From positions 1 to 32,522 of the forward strand of contig JAFWVK010000075.1 in NCBI GenBank assembly GCA_017518255.1: a DNA stretch of 32,522 nt, written 5' to 3'. A model generated the notes under the pieces. It worked only from the letters and a program-made list of their open reading frames with translations, made no database searches and was not told the DNA's origin. Made by a program: the position numbers and the translations under genes. Origin of the DNA: Oscillospiraceae bacterium. GTDB lineage: Bacteria; Bacillota; Clostridia; Oscillospirales; Ruminococcaceae. Each line of letters starts with the position of its first letter. The stretch's first letter is position 1. Shown piece by piece: positions 23,709 to 32,462 of this stretch.

Positions 23709-24902
23709 ATGATGAGAACCGGGAAACGGCTGCGTCTGGCAGCATGTCTTGCAGCATGTATGCTCAGTGCGGCTTCACTGAGCGGATGCGGAAAGGAAGA
23801 AAAAAAGCGCTATAAGATTATGGTGATCGGTCAGTCCAAAGAGCCGCAGGTTGCCGATTACTGGAAGAATGTTGAGAAAGGCGCAAAGGATGCAGCCGAT
23901 GAGCTGGGATATGAAGTGACCTATCTCAGCCCCCAGGATATTACAAAGGTATCGGATCAGGAGGGCCTGATCGACAAGGCAAAGCAGGAAGGCGTGGATG
24001 CCATCTGCATTGCACCGAATAACCCGACAAAGCTGAATGCCAAGCTTAAGGCAGCGTCCCGTTCGGGCATCCAGATTTTTACGATTGATTCCGATGTGAC
24101 GCTGGACGAGAAAAGTGACGGCTTCACAGAGCGCAGATCCTATATCGGAACCAACAATGAAGCCGTCGGCGGAATTGCTGCCAGACAGGCTGCGGCGATT
24201 CTGGCAAAGCAGGGTGAGACTGCAAGAGCAGTCATCATCTGTCATTCCAGCACGCAGAATTCTGCAACACAACGTGTGAACGGCTTCCAGGATATTCTGA
24301 ATACGCAGATCCGTTCGCAGCTGAGCATCGCAGTGCAGAACAGCGAAGGTGTGCTGAACGGAACCATCCCGCCCGAAACCGTGGAAACGAAAATAAATTC
24401 AATTAAGGGAACAAACTATGTAAGCGAAATAATATACACTGACGGAACAGCAAAGAGTGCAAGAGAGATTGCATTGAAGGTCATGAATGAAAAACCGGAA
24501 GTCAAGGTCATCTTTGCGACGGACGAGGCGGCAACCGAGGGCGTCTGCATGGCTGTTGAGGAAGCCGGAAAGAAAGGCAGCATCAGTGCGATCGGCGTTC
24601 ACTGCAACGACAAAATTAAAAAGTATCTGGAAAAGGGCGTTCTGACCGCGACAATGATGCTGAATCCGTATAATGTCGGATACTTCGCCGTTTTCTATGC
24701 CGGAAGCTATCTTGCGGATATGGAAACGATTCGGGATAACAAAAAAGACAATATCATGGAGGACGGTTCTGTCCGTGAGCCGAGTATTCCGAAAACGGTT
24801 GATACCGGTGCATTATACGTGACATCGGAAAATCTGAAGGATGAAGCCGTTCAGCTGGTTCTGAATCAGATTGCAGATCAGCAGGACAAAGATAAAGAAT
24901 AA
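23709..24902 (+). CDS. Sugar-binding-type lipoprotein (periplasmic binding protein type 1)
   Basis: 397 residues. A lipoprotein signal peptide (basic RTGKRLRL, hydrophobic stretch, lipobox LSGC about residues 24-27) anchors it outside the membrane. The rest is a two-lobed RbsB-type binding domain: YKIMVIGQSKEPQVADYWKNVEKGAKDAADELG, APNNPTKL, TIDSDV, ATDEAATEG and GVHCNDKIKKYLEKG. Such proteins usually bind ribose, xylose or similar and feed an ABC transporter, but no permease or ATPase gene is adjacent. A membrane GGDEF protein follows 15 nt after the stop, so it probably acts as the ligand-binding part of a sensor. ATG at 23709 or 23712 both suit the SD. The ligand is unknown. Confidence 0.88.
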   Translation: MMRTGKRLRLAACLAACMLSAASLSGCGKEEKKRYKIMVIGQSKEPQVADYWKNVEKGAKDAADELGYEVTYLSPQDITKVSDQEGLIDKAKQEGVDAICIAPNNPTKLNAKLKAASRSGIQIFTIDSDVTLDEKSDGFTERRSYIGTNNEAVGGIAARQAAAILAKQGETARAVIICHSSTQNSATQRVNGFQDILNTQIRSQLSIAVQNSEGVLNGTIPPETVETKINSIKGTNYVSEIIYTDGTAKSAREIALKVMNEKPEVKVIFATDEAATEGVCMAVEEAGKKGSISAIGVHCNDKIKKYLEKGVLTATMMLNPYNVGYFAVFYAGSYLADMETIRDNKKDNIMEDGSVREPSIPKTVDTGALYVTSENLKDEAVQLVLNQIADQQDKDKE

Positions 24903-24917
24903 GGGAGGTGCAATGAC

Positions 24918-26213
24918 ATGGCAAAGAAAGAAAAGAAGTCCGGCTACAGCGGACGTGCATTTGTAATTGCCGCCGTTGCACTGGCTGTCATTTCCATTCT
25001 GAATATGATTATGGTTTACGGCACCTACAGAGGTACGAGCGAAACATATACCAGAACCTCACAGGAAATAAACTATATCAATAAGGCGAATGAAGAACTG
25101 ATGGCTGCAAATGAAGCGGTTCTCCGTGTTGTCGGCGATGTCGGTGCGAAGAATGAGACTGACCTGGATGCCATTCTGGCGAATATTCAGGAAATCCATA
25201 TGCGTTTCCAGTCGATTGACTACAATCTGAATCAGTATGAAAAGCTGGAAAATCATGATGAAAAAGCGTTCAGACGTTTTCAGCAGGCAAGAATCTATGT
25301 GAACGCCTATCATAACAAAATGTACGATTATCAGGGGATGCTTCAGGGTAAGATGGCGCCGCTGATTAGCGGGGATACGTCGGATGAGAAAAAAGCCGAG
25401 GCGTTAAAGGACCTTGCAGTTTTCAAGCAGAGTATTCCTTTCATTTATGAGCAGGAGATTGAGCCGCTTCAGACAGCAGCTTCCCAGATGATGAATGCCT
25501 CCGTTTCAATCGGTTCCGCCGCTGCGAATAAACGATCCGCCATGACAATCCGGACACTGTATCTCGTTCTGGCAGTTATGTTCCTGATTCTGCTTGCCGG
25601 CGAAATCACACTGTTCCTGATTGCACGGTATACCAGACGCGCCAATGAGGAAATCGACCGCAAGACCGCACAGTTTGCCGAGGCATCCTCCAAGCTCATG
25701 CGTTCGCGTGAAAAGATGGAAAACATCGCCGTTATGAATATTCTCACCGGCATGAAGAACCGCTATGCACTGGATCAGGACCTTGCGGACCGGCTCGCAG
25801 ATGAGCAGTTCAATATCGCAGTATTCGATATGGACAATTTCCGCAGCATCAACGATATGTACGGCTATGAGTTCGGTGACGAATATCTGGCGCAGGTCGC
25901 AGAGCGGCTCCGGAACGAATTCGGACAGCACGCAGAACTCTACAACATCACCGGAAATGAGTTCTGTGCAGTATTCAACCGCGAGGTTTCCGATTCTCAG
26001 GCGCTGCACTATGTCGAGGGAATTGTTGCCTGCATGGCAAGCCCCTATACAGTCTTTAATCTGACCGTTCAGCTTACCGTTTCCGCAAGTACTTATCATT
26101 ACGTTGCAGGCGACTGCCTCAATGTCAATTCGCTGCTTGTGAAAATGGACAATGCGCTGCGGAATGCCAAGAGACAGGGCGGCGCTCAGATTCATCAGGT
26201 TATGAACATCTGA
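24918..26213 (+). CDS. Membrane GGDEF-domain protein with degenerate signature
   Basis: 431 residues. TM1 is at about 13-35, an extracellular helical domain of about 170 residues follows (four-helix-bundle type), TM2 at about 208-236, a coiled linker, then a GGDEF domain (about 270-425) with NILTGMKNRYALDQDL, FDMDNFRSINDMYGYEFGDEYL and the signature as ITGNEF. GGDEF thus reads TGNEF (345-349) and the RxxD inhibitory site is missing, so diguanylate cyclase activity is doubtful; it may bind a nucleotide or signal by contact. Co-transcribed with the binding lipoprotein 15 nt upstream, which probably docks on the outer helical domain. SD GGGAGGTG, 7 nt before the ATG. Ends at the terminator 26251-26282. 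Confidence 0.88.
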   Translation: MAKKEKKSGYSGRAFVIAAVALAVISILNMIMVYGTYRGTSETYTRTSQEINYINKANEELMAANEAVLRVVGDVGAKNETDLDAILANIQEIHMRFQSIDYNLNQYEKLENHDEKAFRRFQQARIYVNAYHNKMYDYQGMLQGKMAPLISGDTSDEKKAEALKDLAVFKQSIPFIYEQEIEPLQTAASQMMNASVSIGSAAANKRSAMTIRTLYLVLAVMFLILLAGEITLFLIARYTRRANEEIDRKTAQFAEASSKLMRSREKMENIAVMNILTGMKNRYALDQDLADRLADEQFNIAVFDMDNFRSINDMYGYEFGDEYLAQVAERLRNEFGQHAELYNITGNEFCAVFNREVSDSQALHYVEGIVACMASPYTVFNLTVQLTVSASTYHYVAGDCLNVNSLLVKMDNALRNAKRQGGAQIHQVMNI

Positions 26214-26250
26214 GCCTGAATACCGCAAATTTTCAGATCAATGCCAAAGG

Positions 26251-26282
26251 ACTGCCGGGATGTATTCCCGGCAGTTTCCGTT
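26251..26282 (+). terminator. Terminator of the lipoprotein-GGDEF unit
   Basis: Perfect 10-bp stem ACTGCCGGGA/TCCCGGCAGT (26251-26260 with 26266-26275), followed by TTTCCGTTTG. Confidence 0.8.
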
Positions 26283-26316
26283 TGTAAAAAGAAATACAAA
26301 CAGTACGAAATTTGTA

Positions 26317-26345
26317 TTGACAATTCACATAATTTGTTGTATAAT
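26317..26345 (+). promoter_or_regulatory. Consensus promoter of the DivIVA-like/hydrogenase-like unit
   Basis: TTGACA (26317-26322), 17-bp spacer, TATAAT (26340-26345). Confidence 0.92.
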
Positions 26346-26370
26346 GATAGTATCTTTTCAAACAAACGCT

Positions 26371-26406
26371 GATGCAGCAGCGACTCTGTAAGGAAACGGC
26401 TGCATC
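26371..26406 (+). promoter_or_regulatory. Leader hairpin before the DivIVA-like gene
   Basis: Perfect 8-bp stem GATGCAGC/GCTGCATC (26371-26378 with 26399-26406) with a 20-nt loop, followed by CCCC and not by a T-run. It ends 18 nt before the SD GGAGGA. Possible control element; no family recognised. Confidence 0.35.
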
Positions 26407-26437
26407 CCCCATATCTTAATTTCGGAGGACGAATGTG

Positions 26438-27499
26438 ATGTCTGAATCAAGATTTCTGAAAACCGTTCTGTTCGGCGGCTATGAACGGACTGCCGTTGAA
26501 AAGCGCTTCGAGTATCTGACTGCCCAGCTTTTCAGCCTGAAAAATGAGCTGAGAGAGAATAAGCTGATGCTGGCTGAGATGCGCAAGGGAACCGATGCGG
26601 AGACCGCAGCCGAGGGAATTCTGGCGGCGGAGCGTGCCAAGCTGACACAGGTTCAGGTTCAGCATGAGTCCGTGTCCAAGAAGGTGAAGGTCTATGAGGA
26701 GGATCTTCGTGCGCGCGATGAGGAGATCGAAAAGCTGAAGGCACAGGCTGCACAGATGCAGGAGGAGCTGGAGGAAAAAAACCGGAAGCTCATTGCCTAT
26801 GAATCCGAAAATGATGCCGCCGCGCTCAGCGCCGTATTTATCGAAGCTCAGAAATCCGCAAAGCTGCTGGTAGACAATGCCAGACAGGAGGCGGAAACGC
26901 TGGAGCAGAATTCTAAAAAGCTTGCGGATAATGTGATTGCCGATGCGAACAATACCGCGAAAAAGATTATTTACGATGCGGAGGTTCAGTGTGCGGAAAC
27001 ACTTGCCGATGCGGAAAACCGTTCTGTGGAAATGGAGACGGCTTCGGTCAATCTCCGCGCTTCGGTTCTGGCAGATGTGGAGCAACTGAGCTCACAGGTC
27101 GCAAATCTGCAAAAGCTTCTGAACGAATTTCAGCAGACCGGACTCGCTTCGCTGGATGAATCCGCAGAGATGCTTTCGGAAGCGGAAGGCAAGCTGAAAT
27201 CCGGCGGGGTTCCGGTTTTCCGTGCGCCGGAGACAGTTCTTCCGAAATTCCCGGAGGAACCGGAATACGAGGAAGTCAGCCATGACTATGACAGCAAGCC
27301 GGACGAGGAGCAGGAAGCCGAAAAGCTGCGAAAGGAACAGGACGCTGCCGAGCTGAACAGACTTCGGGAAATGGCGGAGTCAATCGGCGGGAAAAAACAT
27401 AAGGACGAAAAGACCGGAGAACCGGAAAAAACGGATTCCGTTCCCGATCTCGCATCACTTGCGGCTCAGGCGGCTGCACTGAAGGATAAAACAAAATAA
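26438..27499 (+). CDS. DivIVA-like coiled-coil protein
   Basis: 353 residues. The N-terminal stretch FGGYERTAVEKRFEYLTAQLFSLKNEL resembles the membrane-binding start of DivIVA/GpsB proteins. Residues about 25-240 are nearly continuous coiled coil, including an Ala/Asp/Asn-rich section (LVDNARQEAETLEQNSKKLADNV and following). The C-terminal third is acidic, Pro/Glu/Lys-rich and probably disordered. No signal peptide or membrane helix. Such proteins often mark cell poles or septa; that role is inferred. The ATG at 26438 is chosen over the GTG at 26435 because it lies 8 nt after GGAGGA. The hydrogenase-like gene follows 50 nt downstream with no terminator between, so the two probably share a transcript. 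Confidence 0.78.
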   Translation: MSESRFLKTVLFGGYERTAVEKRFEYLTAQLFSLKNELRENKLMLAEMRKGTDAETAAEGILAAERAKLTQVQVQHESVSKKVKVYEEDLRARDEEIEKLKAQAAQMQEELEEKNRKLIAYESENDAAALSAVFIEAQKSAKLLVDNARQEAETLEQNSKKLADNVIADANNTAKKIIYDAEVQCAETLADAENRSVEMETASVNLRASVLADVEQLSSQVANLQKLLNEFQQTGLASLDESAEMLSEAEGKLKSGGVPVFRAPETVLPKFPEEPEYEEVSHDYDSKPDEEQEAEKLRKEQDAAELNRLREMAESIGGKKHKDEKTGEPEKTDSVPDLASLAAQAAALKDKTK

Positions 27500-27549
27500 T
27501 AAATCCGGACAGAAAACTTTGAAATACAATCTCGGTGAGGTGTGAAAAA

Positions 27550-29244
27550 ATGAACGAACTGATTATTGTGAAACCGGAAAAATGTGTCGGCTGCAATGCC
27601 TGTATCCGAAACTGCCCTGCGCCGGATGCCAACAAGGTCATAGCACTGGACAACGGAAAGCGGATTGTCACGGTGGAACCGTCCCGGTGTATAGCCTGCG
27701 GCGAATGCATCCGTGCCTGCACGCATGATGCGCGTGACTATGTTGATGACACAGAAGAGGCAATGGCGACAATTGCAAAGGAAAAGGTCATTATCATGGT
27801 ATCTCCTGCAATCAAGGCGGTTATGCCGACGAGATGGAAGGGGGTTCTGGACTGGTTCCGCAGTCAGGGATGTATCCTTTTTGATATCTCGTTCGGTGCG
27901 GATATCTGTACATGGGCGCATTTGCATGCACTGGAACAGAATCCGGGCAATAAACTGATTACACAGCCGTGTTCCGCAATTGTGAATTACATCGAAATGT
28001 ACCAGCCGAAGCTGCTGACCAATCTTTCCAGAATTCACAGTCCCGTCTGCTGCGGCGTGACATATATTAAGAACTATCTTCGCAGAACCAACAAGATTGC
28101 TGTTCTCTCTCCCTGTATTGCGAAAAAAATGGAGCTTGAGGAAACCGGTCTGGCGGAATTCAATATGACATTCAAAAAGGTCATGGAATATTTCGACAAA
28201 AATGGCATCCGGATTCCGGTCAATCCCGTTGATAACTATGAGTATAAGTTTGATGAGGAACAGGGATTGATGGGCGGCATCTATACCAGACCTGCCGGTC
28301 TTCGCGATAATCTCTGGCTGCACAATCCGGATATCAATGCGGTCAATTCCGAAGGCGCACAGCGGATTTATACGATTCTGGAAAACTACGCGAAAATGCC
28401 TGAGAACAAGCATCCGGAGGTCTTTGATGTCATGTCCTGCGAATTCGGATGTAATGCAGGACCGGGTACAGGTTCCGAGCAGACCATGTTTGATGTAACC
28501 TATGTGATGCAGGATGTTGAGCGTGAAGCGAAAAAACGCCGGAAGACAACCGGCGGCATGTTCCGGAGCGCCAACGAAGATAAGCTGTTCAAGCGCTTTG
28601 ACGAGGAACTGAATCTTGCAGATTTCATCCGTACCTACAAGCCCGGTGTTCAGCCGCCGATTCCGCCTGAATCCGAACTGAACGAAATCTTCGAGAAGAT
28701 GGGCAAGCATACGGAAGCAGATCGGAAAATCGACTGCAAAGCCTGCGGTTATCAGACCTGCCGCGAGATGGCAATTGCAGTTTCGCGGGGACTGAACTTT
28801 GCAGACGGCTGCATCATGAATAAAGGCGCTGCGCCTGCCGCAGCCGGTGCTTCCGCAGAGAATGATGAAAAGTTTGCGGAGGTCCGGTCCGAATGTCTCA
28901 GCCTCACCGAACGCCTCAGAAGCAGTATGGATGCGATCTCCGAGAATATGGATACGATCGGGACAACTGCCGATGCAACCGGCGAGCGTGCGAATGTTGT
29001 GACAGATCTGCTGAAGAATGTCGTTGCCTTCTGCAACGGCAGGTCAACGATGGATGCAGACAGTGTGCAGCAGCTTGTCGGTATTCTGGAAACGACGATT
29101 GATGCATTCAGTGTTCTGAATGATAATGTAACAGAGACAAACGAGAGTGCGGCACTGGTTCGCGAATCTGTTCAGGATATCACAAAATTGATTGATTCCA
29201 TGAACGAGACACTCCAAAGCACAGATGATGCGCAGGAAAATTAA
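27550..29244 (+). CDS. [FeFe]-hydrogenase-like sensor protein
   Basis: 564 residues. Two N-terminal 4Fe-4S clusters (Cys12, 15, 18, 22; Cys47, 50, 53, 57) precede an Fe-hydrogenase large-subunit domain. H-cluster ligands are present: Cys141 in TQPC, Cys189 in SPCIAKKME, and Cys294 and Cys298 in MSCEFGC. The proton-relay Cys next to the first ligand in catalytic enzymes (TSCCP) is Pro140 here, as expected of slow, sensory hydrogenases. A further Fe-S motif (Cys393, 396, 401, 418 in CKACGYQTC...GC) follows, then a coiled tail (about 430-564) resembling chemoreceptor signalling helices, with no PAS domain seen. No HydE, F or G maturases are in the window. It probably senses redox state or H2. 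The start at 27550 is preferred as it directly precedes the cluster domain behind GAGG. Confidence 0.87.
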   Translation: MNELIIVKPEKCVGCNACIRNCPAPDANKVIALDNGKRIVTVEPSRCIACGECIRACTHDARDYVDDTEEAMATIAKEKVIIMVSPAIKAVMPTRWKGVLDWFRSQGCILFDISFGADICTWAHLHALEQNPGNKLITQPCSAIVNYIEMYQPKLLTNLSRIHSPVCCGVTYIKNYLRRTNKIAVLSPCIAKKMELEETGLAEFNMTFKKVMEYFDKNGIRIPVNPVDNYEYKFDEEQGLMGGIYTRPAGLRDNLWLHNPDINAVNSEGAQRIYTILENYAKMPENKHPEVFDVMSCEFGCNAGPGTGSEQTMFDVTYVMQDVEREAKKRRKTTGGMFRSANEDKLFKRFDEELNLADFIRTYKPGVQPPIPPESELNEIFEKMGKHTEADRKIDCKACGYQTCREMAIAVSRGLNFADGCIMNKGAAPAAAGASAENDEKFAEVRSECLSLTERLRSSMDAISENMDTIGTTADATGERANVVTDLLKNVVAFCNGRSTMDADSVQQLVGILETTIDAFSVLNDNVTETNESAALVRESVQDITKLIDSMNETLQSTDDAQEN

Positions 29245-29249
29245 TCGTA

Positions 29250-29290
29250 ACAAGCTGAGCGAACCGGTTATTCCGGTTCGCTCAGCTTGT
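29250..29290 (+). terminator. Long hairpin after the hydrogenase-like gene
   Basis: Perfect 18-bp stem (29250-29267 with 29273-29290), loop TTATT. No T-run follows, so it may act as a 3' end stabiliser as much as a terminator. Its inner 29 bases (29255-29283) recur exactly at 29494-29522, inside the dispersed repeat. Confidence 0.65.
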
Positions 29291-29357
29291 AGATAAAGTG
29301 CCTCTGACGGATTCAAAATGTGGGCTGCTCCCGCGCTGCGCTGTGTCGAGTTTCCAT

Positions 29358-29613
29358 ACCCCGTCGTATAGAAAATAGATGTATTATCTTTATTTTTATA
29401 TCTAATGAGATTCCAAAGGGACTTTGTCCCTTTGGCGGGGGTTGGGGCGGAGCCTCATTATGGATGCATCGCAGATACCGCTTTTTCGACAGACTGAGCG
29501 AACCGGTTATTCCGGTTCGCTCTTTTCTGTATGGAGAGCAGGCTGCACGGCGATTTCCGATAATAATAATTTTCCCTGTTCCCATTGCGTTTTTCTGCAT
29601 AATATGATATAAT
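29358..29613 (+). repeat. Dispersed repeat, copy 2 (two hairpins plus promoter)
   Basis: Similar to 14-247. Shared parts: ACCCCGT[CT]GTATA at the left end; the core 29409-29498 with its 10-bp hairpin (29413-29422 with 29426-29435, loop TTT where the other copy has AGC); a second hairpin (29496-29506 with 29512-29522) followed by TTTT; and a final promoter. The second hairpin stem differs in sequence from copy 1 but stands at the same place. It fills most of the 420-base gap between the hydrogenase-like gene and the PASTA protein gene. Confidence 0.8.
29585..29613 (+). promoter_or_regulatory. Sigma-A promoter of the zinc-ribbon/PASTA genes
   Basis: TTGCGT (29585-29590), 17-bp spacer, TATAAT (29608-29613). 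The spacer contains GCATAATATG, as in the promoters at 219-247 and 17410-17438. Confidence 0.85.
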
Positions 29614-29664
29614 TCAGTATAGTAAAGATGCGGCTTATCAAGCGGATGATAAGGAGGGGGTTCC

Positions 29665-31530
29665 GTGGCATTTTGCAAATATTGCGGCAGACAGCTCGGT
29701 GACGGTGAATCATGCAGCTGCATTGGCGATGCCGGAGCGGCAAACGATCTGATCCTCAGCGGCGGGACAAAACCGGCGGGGAATCCGCAGGCTTTGCCGC
29801 AGTATATTCAGCAGCCGCAGGCATATCCGGCAGCAAACGGTTTGCAGCCTGCCGGAAATGAAGCGGCTCCTGTTCAGCCGAAGAAAAAGAAAACCGGTAT
29901 CATCATCGGAGTTTCGGTGCTTCTGCTTGCACTGATCGGTTTTCTGGTCTGGTTCTTTGCACTGCGCGGGGAGAGCAGCAGTATTCCGGACTATGAAAAG
30001 CCTGTGCAGCAGTATTTTCAGGCAATCAATGAAAGGGACGGAAAAGCTTATGCCACAGTGCTGCTGCCGAAAGAAGTGCTTGCTGAGTATGAAAAAACGG
30101 AAAAGGACTTCTTCAAATTAATCAGTCAAAGAATGCGGCTGTTCTTTGACAGAGCTGCAAAAGAATGGAATCCGGGTGTTGACGGGGATGATATTACGTA
30201 TTCTTATACTGTTACATCCAAAACGAAACTGACGGAGTCTGAATTGTCAGAACTGGCAGATAAATACGGTGAGGATTTCGACGATTTTGATGATTATTCC
30301 GCTGAGTTTCAGCAGGGCTGGCTGCTGAAACTGAAAGTGACGGTTAAAGCAGGTGACAAAAAGGATTCTGCAAGCGCAAAGCTGTATTCTGTGAAGGACG
30401 GAAAGGACTGGATGCTCCTGCTTGACAGGAATTCGGTGATTGACTTTCGGAAATTCAAGTATGCCGGATATATCCTTAACGATGAGGAAAGCAGCGAGGA
30501 ATGTGACTGGCTCGATGGCGCTTATGGTTGGGATGATGACAGTGATTACGGTGACAGCGATGACGGCGACGAAGAACCGGAAGAAAAGCTCATGCCCTCT
30601 CTGATCGGCATGGATGTCGATGAAGCACAGCTTATGTACGGTGATTTCATCCAAATTTATACCGTCTCCACAGAGTATTCCAGCTATGACAAGGGTAAGA
30701 TTTTTGACCAGGATATCAAACCGAACGATCCGGTCAGAAAAGGTACTTCGGTCGGCGTAAAGGTTTCGCTCGGTATGAAAAAAGTCCTGCTGCCTGACCT
30801 GACCGGCTGGGATTATGATGGCGCAAGGGCGCAGATCAATTCCCTCGGATTGCAGGTTGACCCGCGAACAGCTTATGATCCTGTGGTTGAAAAAGGCAAG
30901 GTGATTTCAACAAACCCGCCCGGTCCCTGTGAGATGGTGCCCGGCGATTATGTCCGTGTGACGGTTTCCCGCGGTCCGGATCCATCTCAGACTGCGGAAC
31001 AGAATACGAATCCGAAAACCGTTACCGTGCCGAACTTTATCGGTCAGCAGTGGGATCTTGCCCGTACCATGGCAGAGGGCAACGATCTGGTTGTCGGTAA
31101 GGAAGATGTAGACGACAGCGCACCGGAAGGTCAGGTCATCGGGCAGAGCTGGGAACCGGGCGAGGAAGTAACCGAAGGCACACCGATTATGCTCAAGGTT
31201 TCGACCGGAAAGGCAAAGGGTAAGAGCGTCAGCGTAGTCTTTATAATTCCGTCGAACGCAAAAGGAAGATTCATCATAACGCTGTATGAAGACGGCGTTG
31301 AAACGGCAAAAACGGATTCGATCAATCCGGAATATATGCTTGATCGCGTATCGCTGGATGTGAAAGGCACCGGTACGCATGATATGATTGCCATGCTGAC
31401 CAATGAGGAGACCGGTAAGGAAGTCAGAATCGGAAGCTACCGGATTCAGTTTGATACCGGTTCCTATATGGTACTGAGCTATGACATCAACGGCGCATTC
31501 AAGGCTGTCGGCGGACTGGCAGCGCAGTAA
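29665..31530 (+). CDS. Zinc-ribbon, single-TM protein with three PASTA domains
   Basis: 621 residues. A cytoplasmic zinc ribbon (Cys4, 7, 17, 19) and a Pro/Gln-rich linker lead to one membrane helix at about 78-100. Outside it has an NTF2-like domain (from VQQYFQAINERDGKAY, about 113-270), an Asp/Glu-rich linker (about 285-308), and PASTA domains beginning at about 310 (MPSLIGMDV), 375 (LPDLTGWDY) and 453 (VPNFIGQQW). A beta-rich C-terminal domain of about 95 residues follows. PASTA domains bind peptidoglycan or beta-lactams and usually sit on PknB-type kinases; here no kinase is fused. GTG start, 7 nt after AGGAGG. The first of at least three tandem paralogs. Cell-wall sensing is inferred. 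Confidence 0.85.
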   Translation: MAFCKYCGRQLGDGESCSCIGDAGAANDLILSGGTKPAGNPQALPQYIQQPQAYPAANGLQPAGNEAAPVQPKKKKTGIIIGVSVLLLALIGFLVWFFALRGESSSIPDYEKPVQQYFQAINERDGKAYATVLLPKEVLAEYEKTEKDFFKLISQRMRLFFDRAAKEWNPGVDGDDITYSYTVTSKTKLTESELSELADKYGEDFDDFDDYSAEFQQGWLLKLKVTVKAGDKKDSASAKLYSVKDGKDWMLLLDRNSVIDFRKFKYAGYILNDEESSEECDWLDGAYGWDDDSDYGDSDDGDEEPEEKLMPSLIGMDVDEAQLMYGDFIQIYTVSTEYSSYDKGKIFDQDIKPNDPVRKGTSVGVKVSLGMKKVLLPDLTGWDYDGARAQINSLGLQVDPRTAYDPVVEKGKVISTNPPGPCEMVPGDYVRVTVSRGPDPSQTAEQNTNPKTVTVPNFIGQQWDLARTMAEGNDLVVGKEDVDDSAPEGQVIGQSWEPGEEVTEGTPIMLKVSTGKAKGKSVSVVFIIPSNAKGRFIITLYEDGVETAKTDSINPEYMLDRVSLDVKGTGTHDMIAMLTNEETGKEVRIGSYRIQFDTGSYMVLSYDINGAFKAVGGLAAQ

Positions 31531-31550
31531 TTTTGAGGAGGAAACTGAAA

Positions 31551-32438
31551 ATGGCATTTTGTAAGTATTGCGGAAGACAACTGGCGGACGGGGAACAGTG
31601 TACCTGTCCGGAGGCACTGAATGCTGCGGCAGCGGCGAACAGTCAGATTCTCAGCGCGGGAACGGACAGAAGCAATATTCCGCCGGAGCAGCAGAACCTG
31701 TACGGACAGCAGCAGGCAGGTCATCAGCAGATTCCGCCGCAGGGTTATCCGGATGCAAACGGCATTCAGCAGGCAGATGCCGCAGCCGTTACTGCAAAGC
31801 CTGCGCAGAAGAAGAAAACCGGCATCATCATTGCAGCGGCGGCAGTGCTGCTTGCGCTGATCGGATTTCTGGTCTGGTTTTTTGCGCTGCGCGGGGAGAG
31901 CGGCAGTGTTCCGGATTACGAAAAGCCGATCAAAACCATGATTGATGCGATCAATCAGCGAGACTTTAAGGCAGGAAAAGATGCAGTGCTGACGAGTCAC
32001 TTCTTTGAATTGTGGGCGAATGATGATTATAGCGGCGATGTTTCCGAGTGCCGCAGCTATTACAAGGAACTCTGCGCGGATTATTCGGAAAGAATGGTTG
32101 AATACTTTGACGAAGCCGCGGATGAACTGGATACGAAAAGTTCAAAGATTCAGTATTCCTATTCTGTTGTATCCAAGGAAAAGCTGGATCGGGATGAACT
32201 GGAAAATCTCGAAGACCGCTTCTACAAATTCTATGATACCGGCGATCTGAAGGAGGGCTACCGCCTGAAGCTGAAGGTTACATTTACTGCCGGAAAGGAG
32301 TCCAAAACTTCAAGAGGATATATTTCGGTTGTGAATGTCAGAAAGGACGGCTGGAAACTCGTACCGGAATCTGCTGATGATTTTGATTTCGGAGAATATG
32401 ATGCTGACGATATGATAGATGTTATTCTTGATGCCTGA
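31551..32438 (+). CDS. Zinc-ribbon, single-TM protein without PASTA (paralog 2)
   Basis: 295 residues. Clearly paralogous to the preceding protein: the same MAFCKYCGRQL zinc-ribbon start, Pro/Gln-rich linker, basic patch KKKTGIII, nearly identical membrane helix LLALIGFLVWFFALRGE and the SVPDYEKPI extracellular start. The NTF2-like domain is present (about 120-290), but the protein stops before any PASTA domain. ATG at 31551 is chosen over an in-frame codon at 31533 since GAGGAGG lies about 8 nt upstream and the paralog starts alike. The gap to the previous gene is 20 nt, so it is in the same operon. Function unknown; probably a membrane sensor or accessory to the PASTA protein. Confidence 0.85.
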   Translation: MAFCKYCGRQLADGEQCTCPEALNAAAAANSQILSAGTDRSNIPPEQQNLYGQQQAGHQQIPPQGYPDANGIQQADAAAVTAKPAQKKKTGIIIAAAAVLLALIGFLVWFFALRGESGSVPDYEKPIKTMIDAINQRDFKAGKDAVLTSHFFELWANDDYSGDVSECRSYYKELCADYSERMVEYFDEAADELDTKSSKIQYSYSVVSKEKLDRDELENLEDRFYKFYDTGDLKEGYRLKLKVTFTAGKESKTSRGYISVVNVRKDGWKLVPESADDFDFGEYDADDMIDVILDA

Positions 32439-32462
32439 ACAAAAACCGAAAGGAAAAACAGC

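Noticed and set aside
27466..28710. A 414-codon minus-strand open frame across the hydrogenase-like gene
   Set aside because: Antisense to a protein with well-placed Fe-S and H-cluster cysteines; no SD or recognisable domain.
29320..29612. Short proteins encoded by the dispersed repeat (62-95 codons)
   Set aside because: The frames cross hairpins and the promoter, differ between the two copies, and lack SD sites.
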